A DNA stretch of 64,000 nt from Hydractinia symbiolongicarpus (lineage: Eukaryota; Cnidaria; Hydrozoa; Anthoathecata; Hydractiniidae): NCBI RefSeq assembly GCF_029227915.1, contig NW_026633880.1, positions 1 to 64,000 on the forward strand, given 5' to 3'. The notes under the pieces are model-generated. The model saw only the letters and a program-made list of their open reading frames with translations, did no database searches and was not told the origin of the DNA. Every line of letters starts with the position of its first letter. Within the stretch, counting starts at the first letter, position 1. Positions 9,561 to 23,000 of the stretch are shown here, one piece after another. Made by a program: the position numbers and the translations under genes.

Positions 9561-12480
9561 AGGGATTACACTGGGCGCTGTGGTACCACTTCATTTAAAA
9601 ACTTAGATTAATAAGTCATTTTTTACTGTGGGACCAATCCCAGCCGTTATCGCGCGCTGAAGAAATAGCGACAGTTTCAAAAACTACATTTTATTGACTT
9701 TCTAATGGTGTCAGTCCGTTTGAGTTACAACGGTTGTGTCACATATTCGTACCAACATGTATTTAGCGATATTTTTTTTGATATTACTAGGTTGCATCGC
9801 TTTTAACAATGAAACGATTGACTGTGGGACTTAGTTGAACTAACTTTGGACTGTGACCAAATAAATGTGATAAATGAGAAAATTGGACTCCAAGAAATAA
9901 CATTCTTCTCAATTTGACATAATTGCCGAAACTCAGCGATTACACTGGGCGCTGTGGTAGCGCTTCATTTACAAATTTAGATAAATAAGTCATGCTTTAC
10001 TGTGGGACCAATCCTAGACGTTATCGCGCGCTGAAGAACTATCGACAGTTTCATAAACTACATTTCATTGACTTTCTAACGGTGCCAGTCCGTTTGAGTT
10101 ACAACGGTTGGGTCACATATTCGTACCAACATGTATTTAGCGATATTTTTTGATATTACTAGGTTGTATCGCTTTTAATAATGAAACGATTGACTTTGGG
10201 ACTTAATTGAACTAACTGTGGACTGTGACCTAATAAATGTGATAAATGAGAAGATTGGACTCCAAGAAATAACATTCTTCTCAATTTGACATGATTGCCG
10301 GAACTCAGCGAATACACTTGGCGCTGTGGTAGCACTTCATTTAAAAACTTAGATTAATAAGTCATTATCGCGCGCTGAAGAAATAGCGACAGTTTCAAAA
10401 ACTACATTTCATTGCCTTTCTAACGGTGTCAGTCCGTTTGAGTTACAACGGTTGGGTCACATATTCGTACCAACATGTACTTAGCGATATTTTTCTCATA
10501 TTACTAGGTTGCATCGCTTTTAACAGTGAAACGATTGACTGTGGGACTAAATTGAACTGATTTTGGACTGTGACCTTATAAATGCTATAAGTGAGCCAAC
10601 TGGACTCCAACAAATAACATTCGTCTTAATTTGACGTAATTGCCGGACTCAGCGATTGCACTGGGCGCTGTGGTAGCGCTTCATTTAAAAGTTTAAATAA
10701 ATCTGTCATTTTTTACTGTGGGACCAATCCTAGCTGTTATTGCACGCTGAAGAAATAGCGACAGTTTCAAAAACTACATTTTATTGACTTTCTAACGGTG
10801 TCAGTCCGTTTGAGTTTCAACTCTGGCGTCACAGATTCGTACCAACATGTATTTAGCGATATTTTTTTGATATTACTAGGTTGCATCGCTTTTAACAATG
10901 AAACGCTTGACTGTGGTACTTATTTGAACTAACTTTGGACTGTCACCTAATAAATGTGATAAATGAGAAAATTGGACTCCAAGAAATAACATTCTTCTCA
11001 ATTTGACATGATTGCCGGAACTCAGGGATTACACTGGGCGCTGTGGTACCACTTCATTTAAAAACTTAGATTAATAAGTCATTTTTTAATGTGGGACCAA
11101 TCCCAGCCGTTATCGCGCGCTGAAGAAATAGCAACAGTTTCAAAAACTACATTTTATTGACTTTCTAATGGTGTCAGTCCGTTTGAGTTACAACGGTTGT
11201 GTCACATATTCTTACCAACATGTATTTAGCGATATTTTTTTTGATATTACTAGGTTGCATCGCTTTTAACAATGAAACGATTGACTGTGGGACTTAGTTG
11301 AACTAACTTTGGACTGTGACCAAATAAATGTGACAAATGAGAAAATTGGACTCCAAGAAATAACATTCTTCTCAATTTGACATGATTGCCGAAACTCAGC
11401 GATTACACGGAGCGCTGTGGTAGCGCTTCATTTAAAAAGTTGGATAAATAAGTCATCATTTACTGTGGAACCAATCCTATCCGTTATCGAGCGCTGAAGA
11501 AATAGCGACAGTTTGATAAACTACCTTTCATTGACTTTCTAACGGTGCCAGTCCGTTTGAGTTACAACGGTTGGGTCACATATTCGTACCAACATGTATT
11601 TAGCGATATTTTTTGATATTACTAGGTTGTATCGCTTTTAACAATGAAACGATTGACTGTGGGACTTAATTGAACTAACTGTGGACTGTGACCTAATAAA
11701 TGTGATAAATGAGAAGATTGGACTCCAAGAAATAACATTCTTCTCAATTTGACATGATTGCCGGAACTCAGCGAATACACTTGGCGCTGTGGTAGCACTT
11801 CATTTAAAAACTTAGATTAATAAGTCATTATCGCGCGCTGAAGAAATAGCGACAGTTTCAAAAACTACATTTCATTGCCTTTCTAACGGTGTCAGTCCGT
11901 TTGAGTTACAACGGTTGGGTCACATATTCGTACCAACATGTATTTAGCGATATTTTTTTTGATATTACTAGGTTGCATCGCTTTTAACAATGAAACGATT
12001 GACTGTGGGACTTAGTTGAACTAACTTTGGACTGCGACCAAATAAATGTGACAAATGAGAAAATTGGACTCCAAGAAATAACATTCTTCTCAATTTGACA
12101 TGATTGCCGAAACTCAGCGATTAGACTGGGCGCTGTGGTAGCGCTTCATTTAAAAATTTAGATAAATAAGTCATGCTTTACTGTGGGACCAATCCTAGAC
12201 GTTATCGCGCGCTGAAGAACTATCGACAGTTTCATAAACTACATTTCATTGACTTTCTAACGGTGTCAGTCCGTTTGAGTTACAACGGTTGGGTCACATA
12301 TTCGTACCAACATGTATTTAGCGATATTTTTGTTTAAAATTACTAGCTTGCATCGCTTTTAACTATGAAACGATTGACTGTGAGACTTAATTGAACTAAC
12401 TTTTGACTGTGACCTAGTAAATGTGATAAATGAGAAAATTGGACTCCAAGAAATAACATTCTTCTCAATTTGACATGATT
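9561..12480 (-). repeat. Tetrameric higher-order repeat of about 1,463 bp
   Basis: The diagnostic variant AGGGATTACACTGGGCGCTG followed by GTGGTACC occurs at 9561 and 11024 (spacing 1463) and again at 15073 and 16535 (spacing 1462). The spacing equals three full units plus one 345-bp unit. Accompanying variants also recur, such as CCAGCCGTTATC, CTAATGGTGTCAG, GTTGTGTCACA and AACGCTGGCGTC. Boundaries are approximate because copies grade into neighbouring variants. Confidence 0.75.
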
Positions 12481-13130
12481 GCCGGAACTCAGCGAATACA
12501 CTTGGCGCTGTGGTAGCACTTCATTTAAAAACTTAGATTAATAAGTCATTATCGCGCGCTGTAGAAATAGCGACAGTTTCAAAAACTACATTTCATTGCC
12601 TTTCTAACGGTGTCAGTCCGTTTGAGTTACAACGGTTGGGTCACATATTCGTACCAACATGTACTTAGCGATATTTTTCTCATATTACTAGGTTGCATCG
12701 CTTTTAACAGTGAAACGATTAACTGTGGGACTAAATTGAACTGATTTTGGACTGTGACCAAATAAATGTGATAAATGAGAAAATTGGACTCCAAGAAATA
12801 ACATTCTTCTCAATTTGACATGATTGCCGAAACTCAGCGATTACACTGGGCGCTGTGGTAGCGCTTCATTTAAAAATTTAGATTAATAAGTCATGCTTTA
12901 CTGTGGGACCAATCCTAGACGTTATCGCGCGCTGAAGAACTATCGACAGTTTCAAAAACTACATTTCATTGACTTTCTAACGGTGTCAGTCCGTTTGAGT
13001 TAAAACGGTTGGGTCACATATTCGTACCAACATGTATTTAGCGATATTTTTGTTTAAAATTACTAGCTTGCATCGCTTTTAACAATGAAACAAATGATTG
13101 TGGGACTTAATTGAACAAACTTTGGACTGT

Positions 13131-14620
13131 GACCTGATAAATGTGATAAATGAGACAATTGGATTCCAAGAAATAACATTCTTCTTAATTTGACGTGATT
13201 GCCAGAACTCAGCGATTACACTGGGCGCTGTTGTAGCGCTTCATTTAAAAATTTGGATAAATAAGTCATCATTTACTGTGGAACCAATCCTATCCGTTAT
13301 CGAGCGCTGAAGAAATAGCGACAGTTTCAAAAACTACATTTCATTGACTTTCTAACGGTGTCAGTCCGTTTGAGTTACAACGGTTTGGTCACCTATTCGT
13401 ACCAACATGTATTTAGCGCTATTTTTCTGATATTACTAAGTTGCATCGCTTTTAACTATGAAACGATTGACTGTGAGATTTAATTGAACTAACTTTGGAC
13501 TGTGACCTAATAAATGTGATAAATAAGAAAATTGGACTCCAAGAAATAACATTCTTCTCAATTTGACATGATTGCCGGAACTCAGCGATTACACTGGGCG
13601 CTGTGGTAGCACTTCTTTAAACACTTAGATTAATAAGTCATTTTTTACTGTGGGACCAATCCTAGCCGTTAGCGCGCGCTTAAGAAATAGAGACAGTTTC
13701 AAATACTACATTTCACTGACTTTTTAACTGTGTCAGTCCGTTTGAGTTTCAACGGTTGGGTCACATATTCGTACCAACATGTATTTAGCGATACTTTTCT
13801 CATATTACTAAGTTACATCGCTTTTAACAGTGAAACGATTGACTGTGGGACTAAATTGAACTGCTTTTGAACTGTGACCTGATAAATGTGATAAATGAGA
13901 CAATTGGATTCCAAGAAATAACATTCTTCTTAATTTGACGTGATTGCCAGAACTCAGCGATTACACTGGGCGCTGTTGTAGCGCTTCATTTAAAAATTTG
14001 GATAAATAAGTCATCATTTACTGTGGAACCAATCCTATCCGTTATCGAGCGCTGAAGAAATAGCGACAGTTTCAAAAACTACATTTCATTGACTTTCTAA
14101 CGGTGTCAGTCCGTTTGAGTTACAACGGTTTGGTCACCTATTCGTACCAACATGTATTTAGCGCTATTTTTCTGATATTACTAAGTTGCATCGCTTTTAA
14201 CTATGAAACGATTGACTGTGAGATTTAATTGAACTAACTTTGGACTGTGACCTAATAAATGTGATAAATGAGAAAATTGGACTCCAAGAAATAACATTCT
14301 TCTCAATTTGACATGATTGCCGGAACTCAGCGATTACACTGGGCGCTGTGGTAGCACTTCTTTAAACACTTAGATTAATAAGTCATTTTTTACTGTGGGA
14401 CCAATCCTAGCCGTTAGCGCGCGCTTAAGAAATAGAGACAGTTTCAAATACTACATTTCACTGACTTTTTAACTGTGTCAGTCCGTTTGAGTTTCAACGG
14501 TTGGGTCACATATTCGTACCAACATGTATTTAGCGATACTTTTCTCATATTACTAAGTTACATCGCTTTTAACAGTGAAACGATTGACTGTGGGACTAAA
14601 TTGAACTGCTTTTGAACTGT
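13131..14620 (-). repeat. Dimeric tandem duplication, 745-bp unit, two copies
   Basis: GACCTGATAAATGTGATAAA followed by a rare TTGGATTCC variant occurs at 13131 and 13876. The rare CTGACTTTTTAACTGTGTC occurs at 13716 and 14461. Both offsets are 745 bp. Private variants such as GAGATTTAATTG and GATACTTTTCTC are also in both copies. This indicates a recent two-monomer duplication by unequal exchange. Confidence 0.85.
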
Positions 14621-17600
14621 GACCTTATAAATGCTATAAGTGAGTCAACTGGACTCCAACAAATAACATTCTTCTTAATTTGTCGGGATTGCCGGAACTC
14701 AGCGATTACACTGGGCGCTGAGGTATCGCTTCATTTAAAAATTTAGATAAATAAGTCATTCTTCACTGTGAGACCAATCCTAGCCGTTATCGCGCGCTGA
14801 AGAAATATCGACAGTTTCATAAACTACATTTCATTGACTTTCTAACGGTGCCAGTCCGTTTGAGTTACAACGGTTGGGTCACATATTCGTACCAACATGT
14901 ATTTAGCGATATTTTTTGATATTACTAGGTTGCATCGCTTTTAACAATGAAACGCTTGACTGTGGTACTTATTTGAACTAACTTTAGACTGTGACCTAAT
15001 AAATGTGATAAATGAGAAAATTGGACTCCAAGAAATAACATTCTTCTCAATTTGACATGATTGCCGGAAATCAGGGATTACACTGGGCGCTGTGGTACCA
15101 CTTCATTTAAAAACTTAGATTAATAAGTCATTTTTTACTGTGGGACCAATCCCAGCCGTTATCGCGCGCTGAAGAAATAGCGACAGTTTCAAAAACTACA
15201 TTTTATTGACTTTCTAATGGTGTCAGTGCGTTTGAGTTACAACGGTTGTGTCACATATTCGTACCAACATGTATTTAGCGATATTTTTTTTGATATTACT
15301 AGGTTGCATCGCTTTTAACAATGAAACGATTGACTGTGGGACTTAGTTGAACTAACTTTGGACTGTGACTAAATAAATGTGATAAATGAGAAAATTGGAC
15401 TCCAAGAAATAACATTCTTCTCAATTTGACATGATTGCCGAAACTCAGCGATTACACTGGGCGCTGTGGTAGCGCTTCATTTAAAAATTTAGATAAATAA
15501 GTCATGCTTTACTCTGGGACCAATCCTAGACGTTATCGCGCGCTGAAGAACTATCGACAGTTTGATAAACTACATTTCATTGACTTTCTAACGGTGCCAG
15601 TCCGTTTGAGTTACAACGGTTGGGTCACATATTCGTACCAACATGTATTTAGCGATATTTTTTGATATTACTAGGTTGTATCGCTTTTTTCAATGAAACG
15701 ATTGACTGTGGGACTTAATTGAACTAACTGTGGACTGTGACCTAATAAATGTGATAAATGAGAAGATTGGACTCCAAGAAATAACATTCTTCTCAATTTG
15801 ACATGATTGCCGGAACTCAGCGAATACACTTGGCGCTGTGGTAGCACTTCATTTAAAAACTTAGATTAATAAGTCATTATCGCGCGCTGAAGAAATAGCG
15901 ACAGTTTCAAAAACTACATTTCATTGCCTTTCTAACGGTGTCAGTCCGTTTGAGTTACAACGGTTGGGTCACATATTCGTACCAACATGTACTTAGCGAT
16001 ATTTTTCTCATATTACTAGGTTGCATCGCTTTTAACAGTGAAACGATTGACTGTGGGACTAAATTGAACTGATTTTGGACTGTGACCTTATAAATGCTAT
16101 AAGTGAGCGAACTGGACTCCAACAAATAACATTCTTCCTAATTTGACGTAATTGCCGGACTCAGCGATTGCACTGGGCGCTGTGGTAGCGCTTCATTTAA
16201 AAGTTTAAATAAATCTGTCATTTTTTACTGTGGGACCAATCCTAGCCGTTATTGCGCGCTGAAGAAATAGCGACAGTTTCAAAAATTACATTTTATTGAC
16301 TTTCTAACGGTGTCAGTCCGTTTGAGTTTCAACGCTGGCGTCACATATTCGTACCAACATGTATTTAGCGATATTTTTTTGATATTACTAGGTTGCATCG
16401 CTTTTAACAATGAAACGCTTGACTGTGGTACTTATTAGAACTAACTTAGGACTGTGACCTAATAAATGTGATAAATGAGAAAATTGGACTCCAAGAAATA
16501 ACATTCTTCTCAATTTGACATGATTGCCGGAACTCAGGGATTACACTGGGCGCTGTGGTACCACTTCATTTAAAAACTTAGATTATTAAGTCATTTTTTA
16601 ATGTGGGACCAATCCCAGCTGTTATCGCGCGCTGAAGAAATAGCGACAGTTTCAAAAACCACATTTTATTGACTTTCTAATGGTGTCAGTCCGTTTGAAT
16701 TACAACGGTTGTGTCACATATTCGTACCAACATGTATTTAGCGATATTTTTGTTTAAAAATACTAGCTTGCATCGCTTTTAACAATGAAACAAATGATTG
16801 TGGGACTTAATTAAGCAAACTTTGGGCTGTGACCTGATAAATGTGATAAATGAGAAAATTGGACTCCAAGAAATAACATTCTTCTTAATTTGACGTGATT
16901 GCCAGAACTCAGCGATTACACTGGGCGCTGTTGTAGCGCTTCATTTAAAAATTTGGATAAATAAGTCATCATTTACTGTGGAACCAATCCTATCCGTTAT
17001 CGAGCGCTGAAGAAATAGCGACAGTTTCAAAAACTACATTTCATTGACTTTCTAACGGTGTTAGTCCGTTTGAGTTACAACGGTTTGGTCACCTATTCGT
17101 ACCAACATGTATTTAGCGCTATTTTTCTGATATTACTAAGTTGCATCGCTTTTAACTATGAAACGATTGACTGTGAGACTTAATTGAACTAACTTTGGAC
17201 TGTGACCTAATAAATGTGATAAATGAGAAAATTGGACTCCAAGAAATAACATTCTTCTCAATTTGACATGATTGCCGGAACTCAGCGATTACACTGGGCG
17301 CTGTGGTAGCACTTCTTTAAACACTTAGATTAATAAGTCATTTTTTACTGTGGGACCAATCCTAGCCGTTAGCGCGCGCTTAAGAAATAGAGACAGTTTC
17401 AAATACTACATTTCACTGACTTTGTAACGGTGTCAGTCCGTTTGAGTTTCAACGGTTGGGTCACATATTCGTACCAACATGTATTTGGCGATATTTTTCT
17501 CATATTACTAAGTTACATCGCTTTTAACAGTGAAACGATTGACTGTGGGACTAAATTGAACTGATTTTGAACTGTGACCTTATAAATGCTATAAGTGAGT

Positions 17601-18157
17601 CAACTGGACTCCAACAAATAACATTCTTCTTAATTTGACATGATTGCCGGAACTCAGCGATTACACTGGGCGCTGTGGTAGCACTTCTTTAAACACTTAG
17701 ATTAATAAGTCATTTTTTACTGTGGGACCAATCCTAGCCGTTAGCGCGCGCTTAAGAAATAGAGACAGTTTCAAATACTACATTTCACTGACTTTGTAAC
17801 GGTGTCAGTCCGTTTGAGTTTCAACGGTTGGGTTACATATTCGTACCAACATGTATTTGGCGATATTTGTCTCATATTACTAAGTTACATCGCTTTTAAC
17901 AGTGAAACGATTGACTGTGGGACTAAATTGAACTGATTTTGAACTGTGACCTTATAAATGCTATAAGTGAGTCAACTGGACTCCAACAAATAACATTCTT
18001 CTTAATTTGACGTAATTGCCGGACTCAGCGATTGCACTGGGCGCTGTGGAAGCGCTTCATTTAAAAGTTTAAATAGATCAGTCATTTTTTTACTGTGGGC
18101 CAATCGTAGCCGTTATTGCGCGCTGAAGAAATAGCGACAGTTTCAAAAACTACATTT

Positions 18158-18168
18158 TATTTTTTATC
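18158..18168. other. Orientation junction 2 (reverse to forward)
   Basis: Reverse satellite ends in AAACTACATTTTATT, where GACTTTCTAACGG would normally follow. Forward satellite restarts at ATCTAAGTTTTTAAATG. A T-rich stretch (TTTTT) lies at the join, so the breakpoint is uncertain by a few bases. No foreign DNA is present. Confidence 0.88.
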
Positions 18169-18986
18169 TAAGTTTTTAAATGAAGTGCTACCACAGCGCC
18201 CAGTGTAATCGCTGAGTTCCGGCAATCATGTCAAATTGAGAAGAATGTTATTTCTTGGAGTCCAATTTTCTCATTTATCACATTTATTAGGTCACAGTCC
18301 AAAGTTAGTTCAAATGAGTACCACAGTCAATCCTTTCATTGTTAAAAGCGATGCAACCTAGTAATATGAGAAAAATATCGCAAAGTACATGTTGGTACGA
18401 ATATGTGACCCAACCGTTGTAACTCAAACGGACTGACACCGTTAGAAAGGCAATGAAATGTAGTTTTGAAACTGTCGCTATTTCTTCAGCGCGCGATAAT
18501 GACTTATTAATCTAAGTTCTTAAATGAAGTGCTACCACAGCGCCCAGTGTAATCGCTGAGGTCCGGCAATCATGTCAAATTGAGAAGAATGTTATTTCTT
18601 GGAGTCCAATTTTCTCATTTATCACATTTATTAGGTCACAGTCCAAAGTTAGTTCAACTAAGTCCCACAGTCAATCGTTTCATTGTTAAAAGCGATGCAA
18701 CCTAGTAATATCAAAAAAAATATCGCTAAATACATGTTGGTACAAATTTGTGACACAACCGTTGTAACTCAAACGGACTGACACCATTAGAAAAATCAAT
18801 AAAATGTGGTTTTTGAAACTGTCGCTATTTCTTCAGCGCGCGATAACGGCTGGGATTGGTCCCACAGTAAAAAATGACTTATTAATCTAAGTTTTTAAAT
18901 GAAGTGGTACCACAGCGCCCAGTGTAATCCCTGAGTTCCGGCAATCATGTCAAATTGAGAAGAATGTTATTTCTTGGAGTCCAATT
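18166..18986. repeat. Palindrome 2, right arm (821 bp)
   Basis: Partner of 4,030-4,850. It begins at orientation junction 2 (ATCTAAG), where the forward array restarts. The array continues past 18,986 without any visible break, although pairing with the left arm ends there. Confidence 0.88.
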
Positions 18987-20020
18987 TTCTCATTTATCAC
19001 ATTTATTAGGTCACAGTCTAAAGTTAGTTCAAATAAGTACCACAGTCAAGCGTTTCATTGTTAAAAGCGATGCAACCTAGTAATATCAAAAAAAATATCG
19101 CTAAATACATGTTGGTACGAATATGTGACGCCAGCGTTGAAACTCAAACGGACTGACACCGTTAGAAAGTCAATAAAATGTAGTTTTTGAAACTGTCGCT
19201 ATTTCTTCAGCGCGCAATAACGGCTAGGATTGGTCCCACAGTAAAAAATAACTGATTTATTTAAACTTTTAAATAAAGCGCTACCACAGCGCCCAGTGCA
19301 ATCGCTGAGTCCGGCAATTACGTCAAATTAAGAAGAATGTTATTTCTTGGAGTCCAGTTGACTCACTTATAGCATTTATAAGGTCACAGTTCAAAATCAG
19401 TTCAATTTAGTCCCACAGTCAATCGTTTCACTGTTAAAAGCGATGTAACTTATTAATATGAGAAAAATATCGCTAAATACATGTTGGTACGAATATGTGA
19501 CCCAACCGTTGAAACTCAAACGGACTGACACCGTTACAAAGTCAGTGAAATGTAGTATTTGAAACTGTCTCTATTTCTTAAGCGCGCGCTAACGGCTAGG
19601 ATTGGTCCCACAGTAAAAAATGACTTATTAATCTAAGTGTTTAAAGAAGTGCTACCACAGCGCCCAGTGTAATCGCTGAGTTCCGCAATCATGTCAAATT
19701 GAGAAGAATGTTATTTCTTGGAGTCCAATTGTCTCATTTATCACATTTATTAGGTCACAGTCCAAAGTTAGTTCAATTAAGTCTCACAGTCAATCGTTTC
19801 ATAGTTAAAAGCGATGCAACTTAGTAATATCAGAAAAATAGCGCTAAATACATGTTGGTACGAATAGGTGACCAAATCGTTGTAACTCAATCGGACTGAC
19901 ACCGTTAGAAAGTCAATAAAATGTAGTTTTTGAAACTGTCGGTATTTCTTCAGCGCTCGCTAACGGATAGGACTGGTTCCATAGTAAATGATGACTTATT
20001 TATCTAAATTTTTAAATGAA

Positions 20021-20035
20021 GCGCTACCACAGCGC
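20021..20035. repeat. GCGCT-ACCAC-AGCGC inverted repeat, example copy
   Basis: Five-base arms GCGCT and AGCGC flank a 5-nt loop. It recurs in many monomers. Loop variants (ACAAC) keep both arms. Other variants change one arm: GTGCT in many 345-bp and related units, and AGAGC in the subfamily after about 41.67 kb. There is no strict covariation, so it is a sequence landmark rather than a proven hairpin. Confidence 0.6.
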
Positions 20036-23000
20036 CCAGTGTAATCGCTGAGTTTCGGCAATCATGTCAAATTAAGAAGAATGTTATTTCTTGGAGTCCA
20101 ATTGTCTCCTTTATCACATTTATCAGGTGACAGTCCAAAGTTAGTTCAAATAAGTCCCACAGTCAATCGTTTCATAGTTAAAAGCGATGCAACCTAGTAA
20201 TATTAGAAAAATAGCGCTAAATACATGTTGGTACGAGTATGCGACCAAACCGTCGTAATTAAACGGACTGACACCGTTAGAAAGTCAATGAAATGTAGTT
20301 TTTGAAACTGTCGCTATTTCTTCAGCGCGCGATAATGACTTATTAATCTAAGTTTTTAAATGAAGTGCTACCACAGCGCCCAGTGTAATCGCTGAGTTCC
20401 GGCAATCATGTCAAATTGAGAAGAATGTTATTACTTGGAGTCCAATTTTCTCATTTATCACATTTATTAGGTCACAGTCCAAAGTTAGTTCAACTAAGTC
20501 CCACAGTCAATCGTTTCATTGTTAAAAGCGATGCAACCTAGTAATATCAAAAAAAATATCGCTAAATACATGTTGGTACGAATATGTGACCCAACCGTTG
20601 TAACTCAAACGGACTGACACCGTTAGAAAGTCAATGAAATGTAGTTTATGAAACTGTTGATAGTTCTTCAGCGCGCGATAACGTCTAGGATTGGTCCCAC
20701 AGTAAAGCATGACTTATTTATCTAAATTTTTAAATGAAGCGCTACCACAGCGCCCAGTGTAATCGCTGAGTTTCGGCAATCATGTCAAATTAAGAAGAAT
20801 GTTATTTCTTGGAGTCCAAATGTCTCCTTTATCACATTTATCAGGTCACAGTCCAAAGTTAGTTCAAATAAGTCCCACAGTCAATCGTTTCATATTTAAA
20901 AGCGATGCAACCTAGTAGTATTAGAAAAATAGCGCTAAATACATGTTGGTACGAGTATGCGACCAAACGGTCGCAACTCAAGCGGACTGACACCGTTAGA
21001 AAGTCAATGAAACGTAGTTTTTGAAACTGCCGCTATTTCTTCAGCGCGCGATAATGACTTATTAATCTAAGTTTTTAAATGAAGTGCTACCACAGCGCCC
21101 AGTGTAATCGCTGAGTTCCGGCAATCATGTCAAATTGAGAAGATTGTTATTTCTTGGAGTCCAATTTTCTCATTTATCACATTTACTTGGTCACAGTCCA
21201 AAGTTAGTTCAACTAAGTCCCACAGTCAATCGTTTCATTGTTAAAAGCGATGCAACCTAGTAATATCAAAAAAAATGTCGCTAAATACATGTTGGTACGA
21301 AAATGTGACACAACCGTTGTAACTCAAACGGACTACCACCATTAGAAAATCAATAAAATGTAGTTTTTGAAACTGTCGCTATTTCTTCAGCGCGCGATAA
21401 CGGCTGGGATTGGTCCCACAGTAAAAAATGACTTATTAATCTAAGTTTTTAAATGCAGTGGTACCACAGCGCCCAGTGTAATCCCTGAGTTCCGGCAATC
21501 ATGTCAAATTGAGAAGAATGTTATTTCTTGGAGTCCAATTTCCTCATTTATCACATTTATTAGGTCACAGTCCAAAGTTAGTTCAAATAAGTACCACAGT
21601 CAATCCTTTCATTGTTAAAAGCGATGCAACCTAGTAATATGAGAAAAGTATCGCAAAGTACATGTTGGTACGAATATGTGACCCAACCGTTGTAACTCAA
21701 ACGGACTGACACCATTAGAAAAATCAATAAAATGTAGTTTTGAAACTGTCGCTATTTCTTCAGCGCGCGATAATGACTTATTAATCTAAGTTTTTAAATG
21801 AAGTGGTACCACAGCGCCCAGTGAAATCGCTGAGGTCCGGCAATCATGTCAAATTGAGAAGAATGTTATTTCTTGGAGTCCAATTTTCTCATTTATCACA
21901 TTTATTAGGTCACAGTCTAAAGTTAGTTCAAATAAGTACCACAGTCAAGCGTTTCATTGTTAAAAGCGATGCAACCTAGTAATATCAAAAAAAATATCGC
22001 TAAATACATGTTGGTACGAATATGTGACGCCAGCGTTGAAACTCAAACGGACTGACACCGTTAGAAAGTCAATAAAATGTAGTTTTTGAAACTGTCGCTA
22101 TTTCTTCAGCGCGCAATAACGGCTAGGATTGGTCCCACAGTAAAAAATGACTGATTTATTTAAACTTTTAAATGAAGCGCTACCACAGCGCCCAGTGCAA
22201 TCGCTGAGTCCGGCAATTACGTCAAATTAAGAAGAATTTTATTTGTTGGAGTCCAGTTGACTCACTTATAGCATTTATAAGGTCACAGTTCAAAATCAGT
22301 TCAATTTAGTCCCACAGTCAATCGTTTCACTGTTAAAAGCGATGTAACTTAGTAATATGAGAAAAATATCGCTAAATACATGTTAGTACGAGTATGTGAC
22401 CCAACCGTTGAAATTTAAACGGACTGACACCGTTACAAAGTCAGTGAAATGTAGTATTTGAAACTGTCTCTATTTCTTAAGCGCGCGCTAACGGCTAGGA
22501 TTGGTCCCACAGTAAAAAATGACTGATTAATCAAGTGTTTGAAGAAGTGCTACCACAGCGCCCAGTGTAATCGCTGAGTTCCGGCAATCATGTCAAATTG
22601 AGAAGAATGTTATTTCTTGGAGTCCAATTTTCTCATTGATCACATTTATTAGGTCACAGTCCACAGTTAGTTCAATTAAGTCCCACAGTCAATCGTTTCA
22701 TTGTTAAAAGCGATACAACCTAGTAATATCAAAAAATATCGCTAAGTACATGTTGGTACGAATATGTGACCCAACCGTTGTAACTCAAACGGACTGGCAC
22801 CGTTAGAAAGTCAATGAAATGTAGTTTTTGAAACTGTCGCTATTTCTTCAGCGCGCGATAACGGCTGGGATTGGTCCCACAGTAAAAAATGACTTATTTA
22901 TCTAAGTGTTTAAAGAAGTGCTACCACAGCGCCCAGTGTAATCGCTGAGTTCCGGCAATCATGTCAAATTGAGAAGAATGTTATTTCTTGGAGTCCAATT

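Larger units (their letters stand above)
4030..18165 (-). repeat. Satellite array block B, reverse orientation
   Basis: About 38 monomers of the same family read on the minus strand (landmark AACGGTGTCAGTCCGTTTGAG). It mixes full (371-374 bp) and 345-bp units. Repeated sub-blocks include the reversed 1,089-bp trimer (4,949-7,487), a tetramer of about 1,463 bp (from about 9.56 kb and again from about 15.07 kb), a 745-bp dimer (13,131-14,620) and a single-monomer duplication of 372 bp (about 17.3-18.0 kb). No coding sequence is seen. Confidence 0.96.

Noticed and set aside
4030-18165. A simple inversion of one segment of an otherwise forward array
   Set aside because: It does not explain why 1-4,029 duplicates 4,949-8,977 in reverse, nor why 4,030-4,850 duplicates 18,166-18,986. 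At least two inverted copying events are needed.
20522-20710. Open frame of 62 codons on the minus strand within a satellite monomer
   Set aside because: It is one of several equivalent frames in repeated monomers, such as 53,419-53,625 and 58,705-58,911. Unit lengths of 371-374 and 345 bp and frequent stops give no conserved frame across copies.
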